A stretch of DNA of 38,091 nt from an uncultured bacterium (GCA_937924755.1 CALEVZ010000006.1:1-38091), one strand, 5' to 3'. Positions 24,546-34,980 are shown, counted from the stretch's first letter. Notes: a model not told the origin generated them from the letters alone. Program-made: numbers and translations.

Positions 24546-25521
24546 GGTCACCCGCGAGGCTGCCCGCGCCGTGGCCTGCCTGCGCCGGGCCCGGCGCATC
24601 CTGATCACCTCGCACTCGTCCCCGGACGGCGATTCGTTGGGCTCGGCGCTGGCGGTGTGGGAGTTGGCGAGTGCCCTGGGGATCGCTGCCCACATCGTGC
24701 AGCGGGATCCCTACCCGGCTTCCCTGTCCTTTCTTCCCGGTCTGGAGAGCGTCGAGCTGGCCTCCTCGCTGTCTTCGGAGGTAGTCGAGGGGGTGGATTT
24801 CGCAGTGGTACTGGAGTGTCCGGGCATCAACCGACCCGGGCTCGCTGGGCTCGAGCGCCTGCCCATCCTCAACATCGATCACCACCTGGAGAACGAGCGC
24901 TACGGGGTTCTCAACTACCTCGACGAGGAGGCGCCGGCGGTGGGCGAGATGGTGCTGCGCATGGCCGAGGCGGCGGAGGTGCCGGTTTCGGCCACCATGG
25001 CCACCTGCCTGTACACCGCCCTGGTGACTGACACGGGTGACTTTCGCTTCTCCAACGCCACCCCGCGCGCCTTCGAGGCAGCCCGGCGGCTGGTCGCTGC
25101 CGGGGCGGTGCCGCACCAGATCGCCGATGCCCTGTGGAATCAGACCCCTTCCCGCGTCGTCCGCCTCACCGCCGAGGTGCTGGGCAGTCTCGAGCTGCAC
25201 GCCGCCGGGCGCCTGGCCGTGGTGACCTGCGACCTCGGCATGCTGGCCCGCGCCGGCGCCAGATTCGAGGACACCGAGAACCTCATCAACATCCCCCGGG
25301 CCATGGCCGGGGTGGAGGTGGCGGTTTTATTCAAAGCCTTCACGCCGGAGGCCACGCGGGTATCCCTGCGCTCCCGGGGCACGGTGGACGTGCAAAGGGT
25401 GGCGGCCCGATTCGGTGGGGGCGGCCACCGCAGCGCCGCCGGCTGCACCATCGCCCGCCCGTTTCGGCAGGCTCGCCAGGCTCTGCTGGACACCCTCGCC
25501 CCCTTGCTGGAGAAGCCATGA
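24538..25521 (+). CDS. nrnA: DHH-DHHA1 phosphoesterase, NrnA-like (oligoribonuclease/pAp phosphatase)
   Basis: NrnA-type enzymes degrade short oligoribonucleotides, and some also dephosphorylate pAp. Metal-binding motifs occur in order: SHSSPDGDSLGSALA (about residues 22-36), an Asp-containing strand FAVVLE, and NIDHHLENERYG with Asp114-His115-His116. TDTGDFRFSNATP follows. The DHHA1 domain ends with FGGGGHRSAAGCTI, which binds substrate. The protein has 327 residues, standard for the group. In the DFAVVLECPG strand the usual acidic residue appears as Glu after Leu, so one metal ligand may differ. AGGAGG lies nine bases before the ATG. It overlaps rbfA by eight and truB by four bases. The rbfA-nrnA-truB order is widespread. 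Confidence 0.88.
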   Translation: MAEVTREAARAVACLRRARRILITSHSSPDGDSLGSALAVWELASALGIAAHIVQRDPYPASLSFLPGLESVELASSLSSEVVEGVDFAVVLECPGINRPGLAGLERLPILNIDHHLENERYGVLNYLDEEAPAVGEMVLRMAEAAEVPVSATMATCLYTALVTDTGDFRFSNATPRAFEAARRLVAAGAVPHQIADALWNQTPSRVVRLTAEVLGSLELHAAGRLAVVTCDLGMLARAGARFEDTENLINIPRAMAGVEVAVLFKAFTPEATRVSLRSRGTVDVQRVAARFGGGGHRSAAGCTIARPFRQARQALLDTLAPLLEKP

Positions 25522-26462
25522 GCGCCTCACATCACGGTCTCCTCCTGGTGGACAAGCCCGCCGGGCCCACCTCCCACGATGTGGTGGAGGCGGCGCGGCG
25601 CGCTCTGAAGGAGCGCCGCATCGGCCACACCGGTACCCTCGATCCGGCCGCCACCGGCTTGCTCGTCCTCTGCGTGGGACGCGCTACCCGGTTGCAACAC
25701 TACCTGTTGTCCTGGCCCAAGACCTACAGCGGCGACATCCGCCTGGGCTGGGCAACCACCACCTACGACGTCGAGGGGGAGCCGCTGGGTGAGCCAGCAG
25801 AGGTGCCAGCCCTGGATGAGGACACCCTCGCCGCCCTCGCCGCGCAATTTCGCGGCGAGGTGGACCAGCTGCCCCCGCCCTACTCGGCCAAGAAGGCAGG
25901 GGGGAAGAAGTTTTACGAGCTGGCCCGCGCCGGGGAAGAGGTCCCCCTGCAGCCCAAGCGGGTGACCATCCACCAGGTGACCCTGCAAAGGCGAGACGCA
26001 GAACACATCGCCTTCGAGGTCACCTGCTCTTCCGGCACCTACCTGCGCTCGCTGGCCCACGATATCGGCAAGACCTTGGGCTGCGGCGGTCACCTGGCGG
26101 CGCTGCGCCGGTTGCGCATCGGCCCGTGGCAAGTGTCCCGCGCGGTGGCCGCCGAAGTGCTGGCCAATCGACCGCGGGAGGTTCCCGAGGAGGCCTTCGT
26201 TCCCCTGGCCGAAGTGGCGCTGCCGTTTCCCACCGTGGTGCTCAATCCGGTGGCGGCCAGCCACTTTCGCCATGGCCAGGACGTCGTCGTGCGCGAGGCC
26301 GAGGGGGATTTCGTGAGCGGCAAGGAAGTGGTGGTCCGTGACCGCGACGGGGGGCTGGTTGGCATTGGCGTCGCCTTGGCCTATCTCCCCCGCGCCCGTA
26401 CCCTGAACCTGGCGCCTCGAGCCGTGCTCGGAGCCCACCTTGAAGCTGAGCTAAACCCGTGA
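25518..26462 (+). CDS. truB: tRNA pseudouridine(55) synthase
   Basis: TruB makes pseudouridine 55 in the T-loop of tRNAs. The N-terminal [17 protein letters not shown] and the catalytic motif [16 protein letters not shown] (Asp42) are clear. [36 protein letters not shown] and the [24 protein letters not shown] motif follow. A C-terminal PUA-like domain ends the 314-residue protein. The ATG overlaps the upstream stop by four bases. The frame stays open far upstream but those codons belong to nrnA in another frame. Confidence 0.94.
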   Translation: MSASHHGLLLVDKPAGPTSHDVVEAARRALKERRIGHTGTLDPAATGLLVLCVGRATRLQHYLLSWPKTYSGDIRLGWATTTYDVEGEPLGEPAEVPALDEDTLAALAAQFRGEVDQLPPPYSAKKAGGKKFYELARAGEEVPLQPKRVTIHQVTLQRRDAEHIAFEVTCSSGTYLRSLAHDIGKTLGCGGHLAALRRLRIGPWQVSRAVAAEVLANRPREVPEEAFVPLAEVALPFPTVVLNPVAASHFRHGQDVVVREAEGDFVSGKEVVVRDRDGGLVGIGVALAYLPRARTLNLAPRAVLGAHLEAELNP

Positions 26463-26515
26463 TACCCTACGCATCCTCCTCAATGCCACCGGGAGGACGC
26501 TGGAGTGATGACGAG

Positions 26516-26791
26516 ATGACGGAACGTGAGTACCAGGAAGCGAAGGACAAGGTAATCGCCGAATACCGGCGGCATGACCATGACACCGGTTCACCCGAAG
26601 TGCAGGTGGCGCTCTTGACCAAGCGCATTGCCTACTTGACCGAGCACTTCAAGGTCCACAACAAGGACCACCACTCCCGCCGTGGCCTCCTGATGATGGT
26701 CGGCCAGCGCCGGCGGCTCTTGGAATACCTGCGGCGCAAGGACGTCAACCGCTACCGCGCCCTCATTGAGCGTTTGGGCCTGCGCCGCTAG
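26516..26791 (+). CDS. rpsO: 30S ribosomal protein S15
   Basis: S15 binds the central domain of 16S rRNA early in 30S assembly. The core [35 protein letters not shown] and [15 protein letters not shown] is unmistakable. I set the start at ATG 26516, giving 91 residues, the normal size, with GGAG ten bases upstream; the open frame before it encodes no S15 sequence. It lies 53 bases after truB and 41 before pnp, the classic order. A hairpin lies in the gap before pnp. Confidence 0.95.
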   Translation: MTEREYQEAKDKVIAEYRRHDHDTGSPEVQVALLTKRIAYLTEHFKVHNKDHHSRRGLLMMVGQRRRLLEYLRRKDVNRYRALIERLGLRR

Positions 26792-26796
26792 CCCGT

Positions 26797-26818
26797 CCGG
26801 TTCTGCCGACAGAACCGG
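26797..26818 (+). promoter_or_regulatory. Hairpin between rpsO and pnp
   Basis: A perfect 9-bp stem CCGGTTCTG / CAGAACCGG with a CCGA loop ends 14 bases before the pnp ATG and just before its GAGGAG ribosome-binding site. There is no T tract, so it is unlikely to be a terminator. In E. coli a stem in this same place is cut by RNase III and lets PNPase repress its own translation; a like role here is inference. Confidence 0.6.
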
Positions 26819-26832
26819 TTACGAGGAGTCCA

Positions 26833-29118
<2,286 letters not shown>

Positions 29119-29167
29119 CCGCACCGACACCGGCACGGACAAGGACACGGCGGCGGGCAACGACGGC

Positions 29168-29190
29168 GCCGCGCGGCCCCGCCGCGCGGC
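29168..29190 (+). other. Strong GC hairpin 50 bases after pnp
   Basis: Two copies of the self-complementary GCCGCGCGGC flank a CCC loop and can form a 10-bp stem. There is no T tract. It may protect the 3' end of the long operon messenger or aid termination. Confidence 0.4.
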
Positions 29191-29202
29191 GGAGGACCGG
29201 AT

Positions 29203-29220
29203 ATCCCACGAAAGTGGGAT
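29203..29220 (+). other. Small hairpin with GAAA tetraloop
   Basis: ATCCCAC and GTGGGAT form a 7-bp stem closed by GAAA, a stable GNRA-type loop. It lies between the end of pnp and the small peptide gene, about 48 bases before its ATG, and may be part of a 3' end or a leader. Confidence 0.35.
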
Positions 29221-29267
29221 TGACCCGTCGCGGGGGGGGTAAAAGGTGCTCCGAGAGGAGAGACGCT

Positions 29268-29411
29268 ATGGCTTGCGCCTTTCGCTACCCCATCCTCGTG
29301 CTCGTGGCTTTCGCTGTCAGCACGCCCGGAGCGCCGGTACTCGCGGAGGATCCGCCCCCGGACTACGAGGATCCGTGCCCGTATGCTGACCCCCTCGTCT
29401 GGCCCGAGTGA
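29268..29411 (+). CDS. Possible 47-residue secreted peptide
   Basis: The ATG is preceded by GAGAGGAG at seven bases. The first 29 residues look like a signal peptide (core YPILVLVAFAV, likely cut near VLAED). The remaining 19 residues are acidic and proline-rich (EDPPPDYEDPCPYADP, then LVWPE), with one cysteine. No family is recognised. It could be a real small secreted peptide, or the intact N-terminus of a larger decayed secreted protein, because the same frame resumes after the stop as coding-like sequence from 29547. No promoter was found. Confidence 0.45.
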   Translation: MACAFRYPILVLVAFAVSTPGAPVLAEDPPPDYEDPCPYADPLVWPE

Positions 29412-29546
29412 TTCGGCTTGGGAACGGGGGGAGGGTCGGTTCGACCTCGCTGCGATTGTGTCCAGAGGATGATGCCGGGGGGTGTCCTGCTGCGGAAATG
29501 CTGCGCGGCGTCGGCTTGTGAGCGGGACGACTGGCAACACCTCGCG

Positions 29547-30002
29547 ATGGCGTTGCCCGAGGCGGACGGAACGTTCGTAGTCCATCTGCCCGCCACGGCC
29601 GCAGCCACGGTCTTGAACATGGTGGTGTGCGCGCCGCCCGCAATTCTGGCCAGCGCCGGCTTGGCCCCGGGCAAGGCACTCGAACTCCACCTGGCAGCGG
29701 CCGGCGGCGTCCTGGGGTTGCGAACTCCGGCCCGTACCAGGGTTCCCTGGAGCACCCTCTCGCTGGTAGCGGAAACCGGCGGCCTCCTCCCCCCTCGGCT
29801 GGGCCATGGGGTGCGGCAAGGCCGGAGGGGAAGCCGGTACGTACCGGATAGGGATCCCTGCCGGCCGCTGGCAGCCGGTGCGGGTGGCGCACCCGAGGGG
29901 AACGGCCCGCTGGCTCGAGGCGGGGCGGTGGCGACGCAGACGATCGGCGCCGCGCGGGTACCGCCGGGCGGGAGTGCGGAGCTGCCCTTGCCCCGTCGCT
30001 GA
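29547..30002 (+). pseudogene. Probable frameshifted gene fragment, secreted beta-domain-like
   Basis: Three adjoining pieces look like parts of one protein. The first frame reads from MALPEADGTFVVHLPA to about 29800 (ETGGLLPP). The next frame continues with EAGTYRIGIPAGRWQPVRVA to about 29930. The first frame then resumes with VATQTIGAARVPPGG and ends in LPLPRR and a stop at 30002. Each piece has GC-rich third codon positions. The switches fall near a run of six Cs and near a G-rich run, where indels or sequencing errors are common. The text resembles beta-sandwich modules of the carboxypeptidase-regulatory style. The 135 bases before it (29412-29546) show no clear coding frame. The opposite strand is open here, but only as an extension out of frame with the amidase. 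Confidence 0.35.
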
Positions 30003-30099
30003 GGGGGCCGGAGGCGGCTACCGCCGGGACGGGACAACGCATCGGCGCCTGCGCCTGCCAAAGGCGCAGGCTCCCGGGAAGGGTGTGCCGGCGCCAGAC
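30003..30099. other. Intergenic gap between converging units
   Basis: This gap separates the broken plus-strand gene from the end of the minus-strand amidase gene. Apart from one strong hairpin, listed separately, nothing coding is seen. Confidence 0.4.
30047..30071 (-). terminator. Hairpin after the amidase gene, possible operon terminator
   Basis: GCCTGCGCCT and AGGCGCAGGC form a perfect 10-bp stem with a 5-base loop, 29 bases beyond the amidase stop in the minus direction. No T tract follows on either strand, so it is a candidate Rho-assisted terminator or 3'-end stabiliser serving one or both converging units. Confidence 0.4.
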
Positions 30100-31830
30100 T
30101 TACGACCTGTCGGCGCCTGAAGCGGTCGCTTGGGCGCCGGGGGTGGCCGGCAGGGGAGGGCGGCGTCGGTGGAAGTCGGTGGCGCGCTGAAAGGCGTGTG
30201 CCAGGGCAAGCGCCGCGTCCTCCCGGAACAGGTTGCCGCAGAAGGTGATGGAGGTGGGCGTGCCGTCGGCGCGGAAGCCGATGGGCAGCACCACCGCCGG
30301 ATGGCCGGTGAGGTTGGTGAGCAAGAGGTTGGCGCCGCCGTAGGTGGGAGAAACGTAAGCGTCCAGCCCGGAAAGGATGCGGTCCATCTGCTGCATGGCC
30401 AAGCGGCGCACGCGGTTGGCCTGGATGTACTCGACCGCGGGGATGGTGCGCGCCTGCCGGAAGAGGTTGGGCCACGCCCGCTCGTCCTGGCGCACCAGCT
30501 CGGCGTCGCGGCCGGAGCGGGTGAGCTCGTCGAAGGCCGCCGCCGCCTCGGCGGTGAGGATGAACGACAGGGCGTCGATGGGCAGGTCGGGCAGCTCGAT
30601 GGGACGCAGCTCGACGCCCAGCCGGCGCAGCACCTCCAGGGCCTCGCGCTCGTGGGTCCGCCACTCGTGGTCTTCGTCCTTGCCCCCCTCGCGCTCGAAG
30701 AGAGGGGCCAAGTACCCAACCTTCAGGCGGCGCACGTCCGCCTCGCCGTCCCAGACGAACGGCGCTTCCACCACCGTGTCGTCCCGCCCATCCGGGCCGC
30801 GGAGGGCGTCGAACACCACGGCGCAGTCTTCGGCGCTGCGGGCGATCGGCCCCAGTTTGTCCATACTCCAGGCCAGCGCCATGGCGCCGGTGCGCGGCAC
30901 GGTGCCGAAGGTGGGGCGCAGTCCCGTGGCCCCGCAGCGGGTGCAGGGGGAGAGGATGGACCCCCGGGTCTCGGAGCCGACGGCGAACCCCACCAGCCCG
31001 GCGGCCACCGCGGCGGCGGGTCCCGCCGAGGATCCCGAGGATCCCTGCTCCAGCTTCCAGGGGTTTTTGGTGGTGCCGCCGAACCACACGTCCCCCATCG
31101 CCAGCTCCCCCAGGGTGAGCTTGGCCACCAGGACCGCCCCAGCCGCGTCCAGCCGCCGCACCACCGTGGCGTCCTCGTCGATCACCTGGGTGCGATAGGG
31201 GCCGGCCCCCCAGGTGGTGGGGTAGCCGCGCACCGCCAGCAGGTCCTTGGCCCCCCAGGGGATACCGTGGAGGGGCCCGCGCCAGCGGCCGGCGGCCAGT
31301 TCCCGGTCGGCGCGGCGGGCCTGCTCTAAGGCCCGGTTGGGGGTGAGGGTGACGACGCAGTGCAGCTTCTCGTCAAGGCGCCGCAAGCGATCCAGGTACA
31401 GCTCGGCCAGCTCCTGGGCGCGCACCTGCCGGGTGCGCAGCAGGGCCGACAGCTCGGCCACGGAGAGAAAGGCCAGGGCCTCGAAGTCGGCGGGCCGGCG
31501 AGGGGCGGGGCCGGGACGTCGGCCCCGCCGCCGCGGCGCGGGGGCCGGAGGCGGGGCGGGCAGGCGAAACTTTAGGGCCGGAGCCACCCCGTTGGGCAGG
31601 GGCACCCGGCGCAGGGCTTGGAACTTCTCCCGCAGCTCGTCCACCCCACGGAGCATCAGCTCCTGCTGCTCCTCCGAAAACTCCAGGCCCGCCACCTCCA
31701 GGGCGCAGGCGAGGGAGTCGGCGGTCAAGGGGCGGCGCTGGGCGGCGGCCCACAGGCGCTCGGCCACCGCCGCGGATACCCCGAAGCTCCCCAGCAAGGA
31801 GAGGAAGTGTCTACGGTGCAGGGCTTTCAT
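30100..31830 (-). CDS. Amidase-signature enzyme with a Tat-like signal
   Basis: This 576-residue protein belongs to the amidase-signature family, serine hydrolases that cleave amide bonds. Lys195 (IPWGAKDLL), Ser267 (GSSGSSAGP) and Ser291 (SETRGSI) line up with the Lys-Ser-Ser triad. The start is ATG 31830, with GGAGA seven bases upstream. The N-terminus reads ALHRRHFLSLLGSFGVSA, which fits a twin-arginine export signal, so it probably acts in the periplasm. Residues 90-115 are a Pro/Arg-rich linker between a helical N-terminal region and the catalytic domain. It overlaps the methyltransferase gene by 20 bases and is last in the molybdenum hydroxylase operon. The substrate is unknown. Confidence 0.87.
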   Translation of the reverse strand: MKALHRRHFLSLLGSFGVSAAVAERLWAAAQRRPLTADSLACALEVAGLEFSEEQQELMLRGVDELREKFQALRRVPLPNGVAPALKFRLPAPPPAPAPRRRGRRPGPAPRRPADFEALAFLSVAELSALLRTRQVRAQELAELYLDRLRRLDEKLHCVVTLTPNRALEQARRADRELAAGRWRGPLHGIPWGAKDLLAVRGYPTTWGAGPYRTQVIDEDATVVRRLDAAGAVLVAKLTLGELAMGDVWFGGTTKNPWKLEQGSSGSSAGPAAAVAAGLVGFAVGSETRGSILSPCTRCGATGLRPTFGTVPRTGAMALAWSMDKLGPIARSAEDCAVVFDALRGPDGRDDTVVEAPFVWDGEADVRRLKVGYLAPLFEREGGKDEDHEWRTHEREALEVLRRLGVELRPIELPDLPIDALSFILTAEAAAAFDELTRSGRDAELVRQDERAWPNLFRQARTIPAVEYIQANRVRRLAMQQMDRILSGLDAYVSPTYGGANLLLTNLTGHPAVVLPIGFRADGTPTSITFCGNLFREDAALALAHAFQRATDFHRRRPPLPATPGAQATASGADRS

Positions 31831-32626
31831 TGTCTTTCTCCGGAGTCCGGCAGGGGAACCTGACCCCCAGCCGGTAGCAGGTGAGGTGGCCGTCACTGTA
31901 AAAGCGCTCCACCGAAGGCGGGAGGAACGCCTCCAGGCAGTCGGCGACGGAGAACACCGTCACCTCTCGGGGGGCCGTCACCAGCTCCCGCGCCAGCCGT
32001 CGGTACAACTCTCCCCCTGGGCCATCGGGGTTGACCGGGCGGTATAAATAAAAGAAGTCACATGACCGGACCGGGAGATCCAACACGTCCCCCTGCACCC
32101 AGGCCACCCGCCGGGAGGGGATCCCCAGCCAGCCTTGCAGCGCCTGGCCCGAGCGCAGCATGAGGAGGGAGATTTCCACCTGCACGCTCAGCCGGTGCGG
32201 GGTGAGTACCTGCATGAGCAGCAGCTGCAGGCCGTTGCCCGCCCCCAGGTCGAGGGAGATGCTGTTCGGCTGCAGCACGTCGGCGGCCTTGAGGACGGGG
32301 GAGATCCCCCCGGCGTGCGCCCAGTACCCCCCGACGCGGTCCACGCGGGCCCGCTCCGCCGGGGTGTAGGGGGCCTGGTACCCGTGCAGGTGAGCGTAGA
32401 GCTCCAGGAAGGTCTCCTCCACGGCCTCCCCATTCCCCTCGGGCAACAGTGCCCGTAGTCGCTCCTGCAGCTCTCCAGCGCGGGGGTACAGGCCAATCGG
32501 GTCGGGGGGCGGGGGGAGGTGGGCGAGCAGCGTGGCCAGGTTGGCCAGGCGCTCCGCCTCACCGGCCGGCCGCCCCTCCAGGGCCAGGCGGGAGGCCAGG
32601 TGGTCGAGGGAAGGGAGGGCGTGCAT
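31811..32626 (-). CDS. Class I SAM-dependent methyltransferase, target unknown
   Basis: The SAM-binding motif is SISLDLGAGNGLQLLLMQVL near residue 130, followed by an acidic-ended strand VQVEIS and AWVQGDVLDLPV. The latter parts (DFFYLYRPVNPDGPG) agree with a Rossmann-fold methyltransferase. The first 120 residues are helical and not recognised. There is no signal peptide or membrane segment, so it should stay in the cytoplasm, unlike its neighbours' products. It lies 13 bases after the XdhC-like gene and overlaps the amidase by 20 bases, so it is a full member of the operon. It may act on the hydroxylase substrate, on its cofactor or on an unrelated target. Confidence 0.75.
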   Translation of the reverse strand: MHALPSLDHLASRLALEGRPAGEAERLANLATLLAHLPPPPDPIGLYPRAGELQERLRALLPEGNGEAVEETFLELYAHLHGYQAPYTPAERARVDRVGGYWAHAGGISPVLKAADVLQPNSISLDLGAGNGLQLLLMQVLTPHRLSVQVEISLLMLRSGQALQGWLGIPSRRVAWVQGDVLDLPVRSCDFFYLYRPVNPDGPGGELYRRLARELVTAPREVTVFSVADCLEAFLPPSVERFYSDGHLTCYRLGVRFPCRTPEKDNESPAP

Positions 32627-32639
32627 CGCCGTCCCTACC

Positions 32640-33428
32640 CTAGTCGTTCCCCCGGCCGCGGAAGGTGGCCACGATCTGGGCGGCGATGGCCAGGGCGATT
32701 TCCGCCGGGGTTTCCGCGTCGATGGGCAACCCCACCGGGGCGTGCACCCTCCCCAGCTCCTCCTCGCCGAACCCGTCCCGGCGCAGGCGCAGGAACACCT
32801 CCGCCACCTTGCGGCGGGAGCCGATCATGCCGATGTAGCCCGCCGGCGTGGCCAGCGCCTGGCGCAGCACCACCTCGTCGTGGCGGTGCCCCTGGGTGAC
32901 GATCACCACGCCGTCGCGGGGGGTGAAGGCCATCCCGGCCAGGGCCTCCTCGAAGGGCACCACCCGCAGCCGGGCGCCGGGGAAGCGCTCCGGGGAGGCG
33001 TACTCCGGGCGCGGGTCGATGACTACTGTGTGCATCCCCAGCAGCCGCAGGAACTGGTGCAGGGCGTGCCCCACGTGCCCGGCCCCGGCGATCACCACCC
33101 GGCGGGGGGGGTCGATGGCCTCCACGAACACCTCCATCCGCCCGCCGCACAGGGGTCCGTCGGCGCCGGCCTCGCTGTAGGTCACCTGCAGCAACCGGGA
33201 TCCCCCTTCCGCCTGCAGCTCCCGCGCCGCCGCCAGCACCTCCGCCTCCCGCACCCCGCCCCCGACGCTCCCCAGGGTGGAGCCGTCGGCCCGCAGCAGC
33301 AGGCGGGCTCCGGCCGCCCGCGGAGTGGAGCCGTGGGCCGCCACCACCGTAGCCAGCACCACCCGCTCCCCGGCCTGGCGCCGGGCCACCAGCTCCTCGA
33401 AAAGATCGGGATCCGCTCCCTCAGCCAT
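32640..33428 (-). CDS. XdhC/PaoD-type molybdenum cofactor insertion factor
   Basis: XdhC-family proteins bind the molybdenum cofactor, protect or sulfurate it with a partner, and insert it into xanthine-oxidase-family enzymes; PaoD does this for E. coli PaoABC. The N-terminal part shows LATVVAAHGSTPRAAGARLL and GSVGGGVREAEVL, and the C-terminal Rossmann part shows VVIAGAGHVGHALHQFL and YIGMIGSRRK with HAPVGLPIDAETPAEIA. The ATG at 33428 gives 262 residues and overlaps the MocA-like gene by eight bases. The frame is open a little further upstream inside mocA. Its place after the three enzyme subunits matches paoABCD. Confidence 0.92.
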   Translation of the reverse strand: MAEGADPDLFEELVARRQAGERVVLATVVAAHGSTPRAAGARLLLRADGSTLGSVGGGVREAEVLAAARELQAEGGSRLLQVTYSEAGADGPLCGGRMEVFVEAIDPPRRVVIAGAGHVGHALHQFLRLLGMHTVVIDPRPEYASPERFPGARLRVVPFEEALAGMAFTPRDGVVIVTQGHRHDEVVLRQALATPAGYIGMIGSRRKVAEVFLRLRRDGFGEEELGRVHAPVGLPIDAETPAEIALAIAAQIVATFRGRGND

Positions 33429-34011
33429 GGGGCACCATCCTCGCATACTCGGCGGGGGTGTCCACATCGGTCAGGATCCCGGGGTCCTCCACCGCCATCT
33501 CCACCACCCGGGCGGGGTCCGCCCCCACCACCGCCCGCGCCCCCGCCTCCAGGGGGCAGGCGGCCAGCTCGGCGAACACCTCCCGCGCAAAAAGCACCGG
33601 GTGTCCCCGCCGCCCGGCGTGCACCGGCACAACGATGGCAGCCCCCTGCGCCGAGCGGGCCCGCAGCAGAATCCGCACCGTCTCGGCCTGCACCAGGGGG
33701 TGGTCCACCAGCAGTACGACCGCCGCGTCCACGCCGGTGGGGAGGGCCGCCAGCCCCACCCGCAGGGAGGAGAGCTGCCCCTCCTCGGGGTGGGGGTTTC
33801 GCACCAGCAGGGGGAGGAGCTCCGGGTGGCGGGCGACGATCTCGGGGTGGGCCGGACCGGTGACCACCACCAAAGGGGCCAGGCCCCCAGCCCGGGCGGT
33901 GCGCACCACCCGCGAGAGGAACGTTTCCCCCCCCACCGCCAGCATGGCCTTGGGGGTGCCCATGCGCGAGGATTGCCCCCCTGCCAGGATGACGCCGGCC
34001 ACCTGGTTCAT
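33421..34011 (-). CDS. mocA: MocA-like molybdopterin nucleotidyltransferase
   Basis: MocA adds CMP to molybdopterin to give the cytosine dinucleotide cofactor used by PaoABC and related hydroxylases. The nucleotide-binding signature GVILAGGQSSRMGTPKAML is at residues 6-24. VVVTGPAHPEI, NPHPEEGQLSSLRVGL and VVLLVDHPLVQ with the metal-binding Asp follow, then GHPVLFAREVF and a C-terminal LTDVDTPAEY. The 196 residues and these blocks match MocA and MobA; the GQ(L/M)SSLR form and gene context favour MocA. The ATG overlaps the FAD-subunit stop by four bases. Confidence 0.87.
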   Translation of the reverse strand: MNQVAGVILAGGQSSRMGTPKAMLAVGGETFLSRVVRTARAGGLAPLVVVTGPAHPEIVARHPELLPLLVRNPHPEEGQLSSLRVGLAALPTGVDAAVVLLVDHPLVQAETVRILLRARSAQGAAIVVPVHAGRRGHPVLFAREVFAELAACPLEAGARAVVGADPARVVEMAVEDPGILTDVDTPAEYARMVPHG

Positions 34012-34976
34012 ACCAGGGCCAGTAGGGCCTCCCGCACCAGCTGCCGGACCAGCTCCACTTTGTAGGCGTTGCCCGCCAGGGGCCTCGCCCCCCCCGCCGC
34101 CGCCTCCCCCGCCCGGGCGGCCACCGCCGGGGTGAGGGACTGCTCGGCCAGGAGCTTTTCGGCAGCGGTGGCCCGCCACGGCACGGGGGCCACTCCGGCG
34201 AGCACCACCTGGGCGGTCCGCACCTTTCCGCCCTCCCCGGCCAGCGCCAAGGCCACCCCGGCCAGGGCGAAGTCCCAGGCCGCCCGGGGGCCCACCTTGC
34301 GGTAGGCGGTGCGGGTGCCGGCCGGGGGCAGCGGCACCACCACCTCGGTGAGGAGTTCTCCGGGTTGAAGCACCGTCTCGTGGGTGAAGTCCTCCTCGGG
34401 GAGGACGTAGAACTTCTCCAGCGGCACCACCCGGCCGCCGGCGGGCCCGGCCAGGCGCGCCAGCGCCCCCAGGGCCACCAGCATCGGGGCCAGGTCCGAA
34501 GGGTGCACGTAATAGCAGCTTTCCCCGCCGAAGATGGCGTGGTAGCGGTTGTCCCCCGCCACGGCGTAGCAGGTGTCCCCCCCCTTGCGCAGGCAGTGGA
34601 AGGGACCGCGGTAGTACCAGCAGCGCGGCTTCTGGCACAGGTTGCCCCCCACCGTACCCTGGTGGCGCAGCTGCGGGGAGCCCACCACCGCCGCCGCCTG
34701 GGCCAGTCCCGGCAGCAGGCGCCGCACCACCGGGTGGGCAGCCACCTCGGCCACCGTGGCCAGCGCCCCCAGGCGCAACTTGCCCCTCTCCTCCTGGATG
34801 CCCCGCAGCTCGGCAAGCCCGGCGAGGCTCACCAGGGTGTCGGCCCGGCAGACCCCGTCCCGGAGACATCCCAAAAGGTCGGTGCCGCCCGCGTGCACCA
34901 CGGCCCCGGGGGCGGCGGCCAGGCGGACGGCCTCCCCCAGGGTGGCCGGACGGACGTGGCGAACGTGGGGAAGCAT
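34008..34976 (-). CDS. paoB: FAD-binding subunit of a molybdenum hydroxylase, PaoB-like
   Basis: This is the medium subunit that passes electrons between iron-sulfur clusters and FAD. The FAD loops AGGTDLLG (about 29-36) and GTVGGNLCQ (107-115) are present. After them comes an insert with cysteines at 114, 119, 128, 136 and 154, including RCWYYRGPFHCLRKG and NRYHAIFGGESCYYVHPSDL. The same insert carries a [4Fe-4S] cluster in PaoB and in 4-hydroxybenzoyl-CoA reductase beta subunits and is absent from ordinary CoxM subunits. The ATG at 34976 gives 322 residues; it lies four bases after the large-subunit stop. The insert is the main reason I assign this operon to the Pao type. Confidence 0.88.
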   Translation of the reverse strand: MLPHVRHVRPATLGEAVRLAAAPGAVVHAGGTDLLGCLRDGVCRADTLVSLAGLAELRGIQEERGKLRLGALATVAEVAAHPVVRRLLPGLAQAAAVVGSPQLRHQGTVGGNLCQKPRCWYYRGPFHCLRKGGDTCYAVAGDNRYHAIFGGESCYYVHPSDLAPMLVALGALARLAGPAGGRVVPLEKFYVLPEEDFTHETVLQPGELLTEVVVPLPPAGTRTAYRKVGPRAAWDFALAGVALALAGEGGKVRTAQVVLAGVAPVPWRATAAEKLLAEQSLTPAVAARAGEAAAGGARPLAGNAYKVELVRQLVREALLALV

Positions 34977-34980
34977 AGCG

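Noticed and set aside
29363-31087. A 574-codon minus-strand frame running from inside the amidase to 29363
   Set aside because: Its first part is the amidase in the wrong frame, and the rest reads as Arg/Pro-rich text without structure; it does not explain the 29412-30002 stretch.
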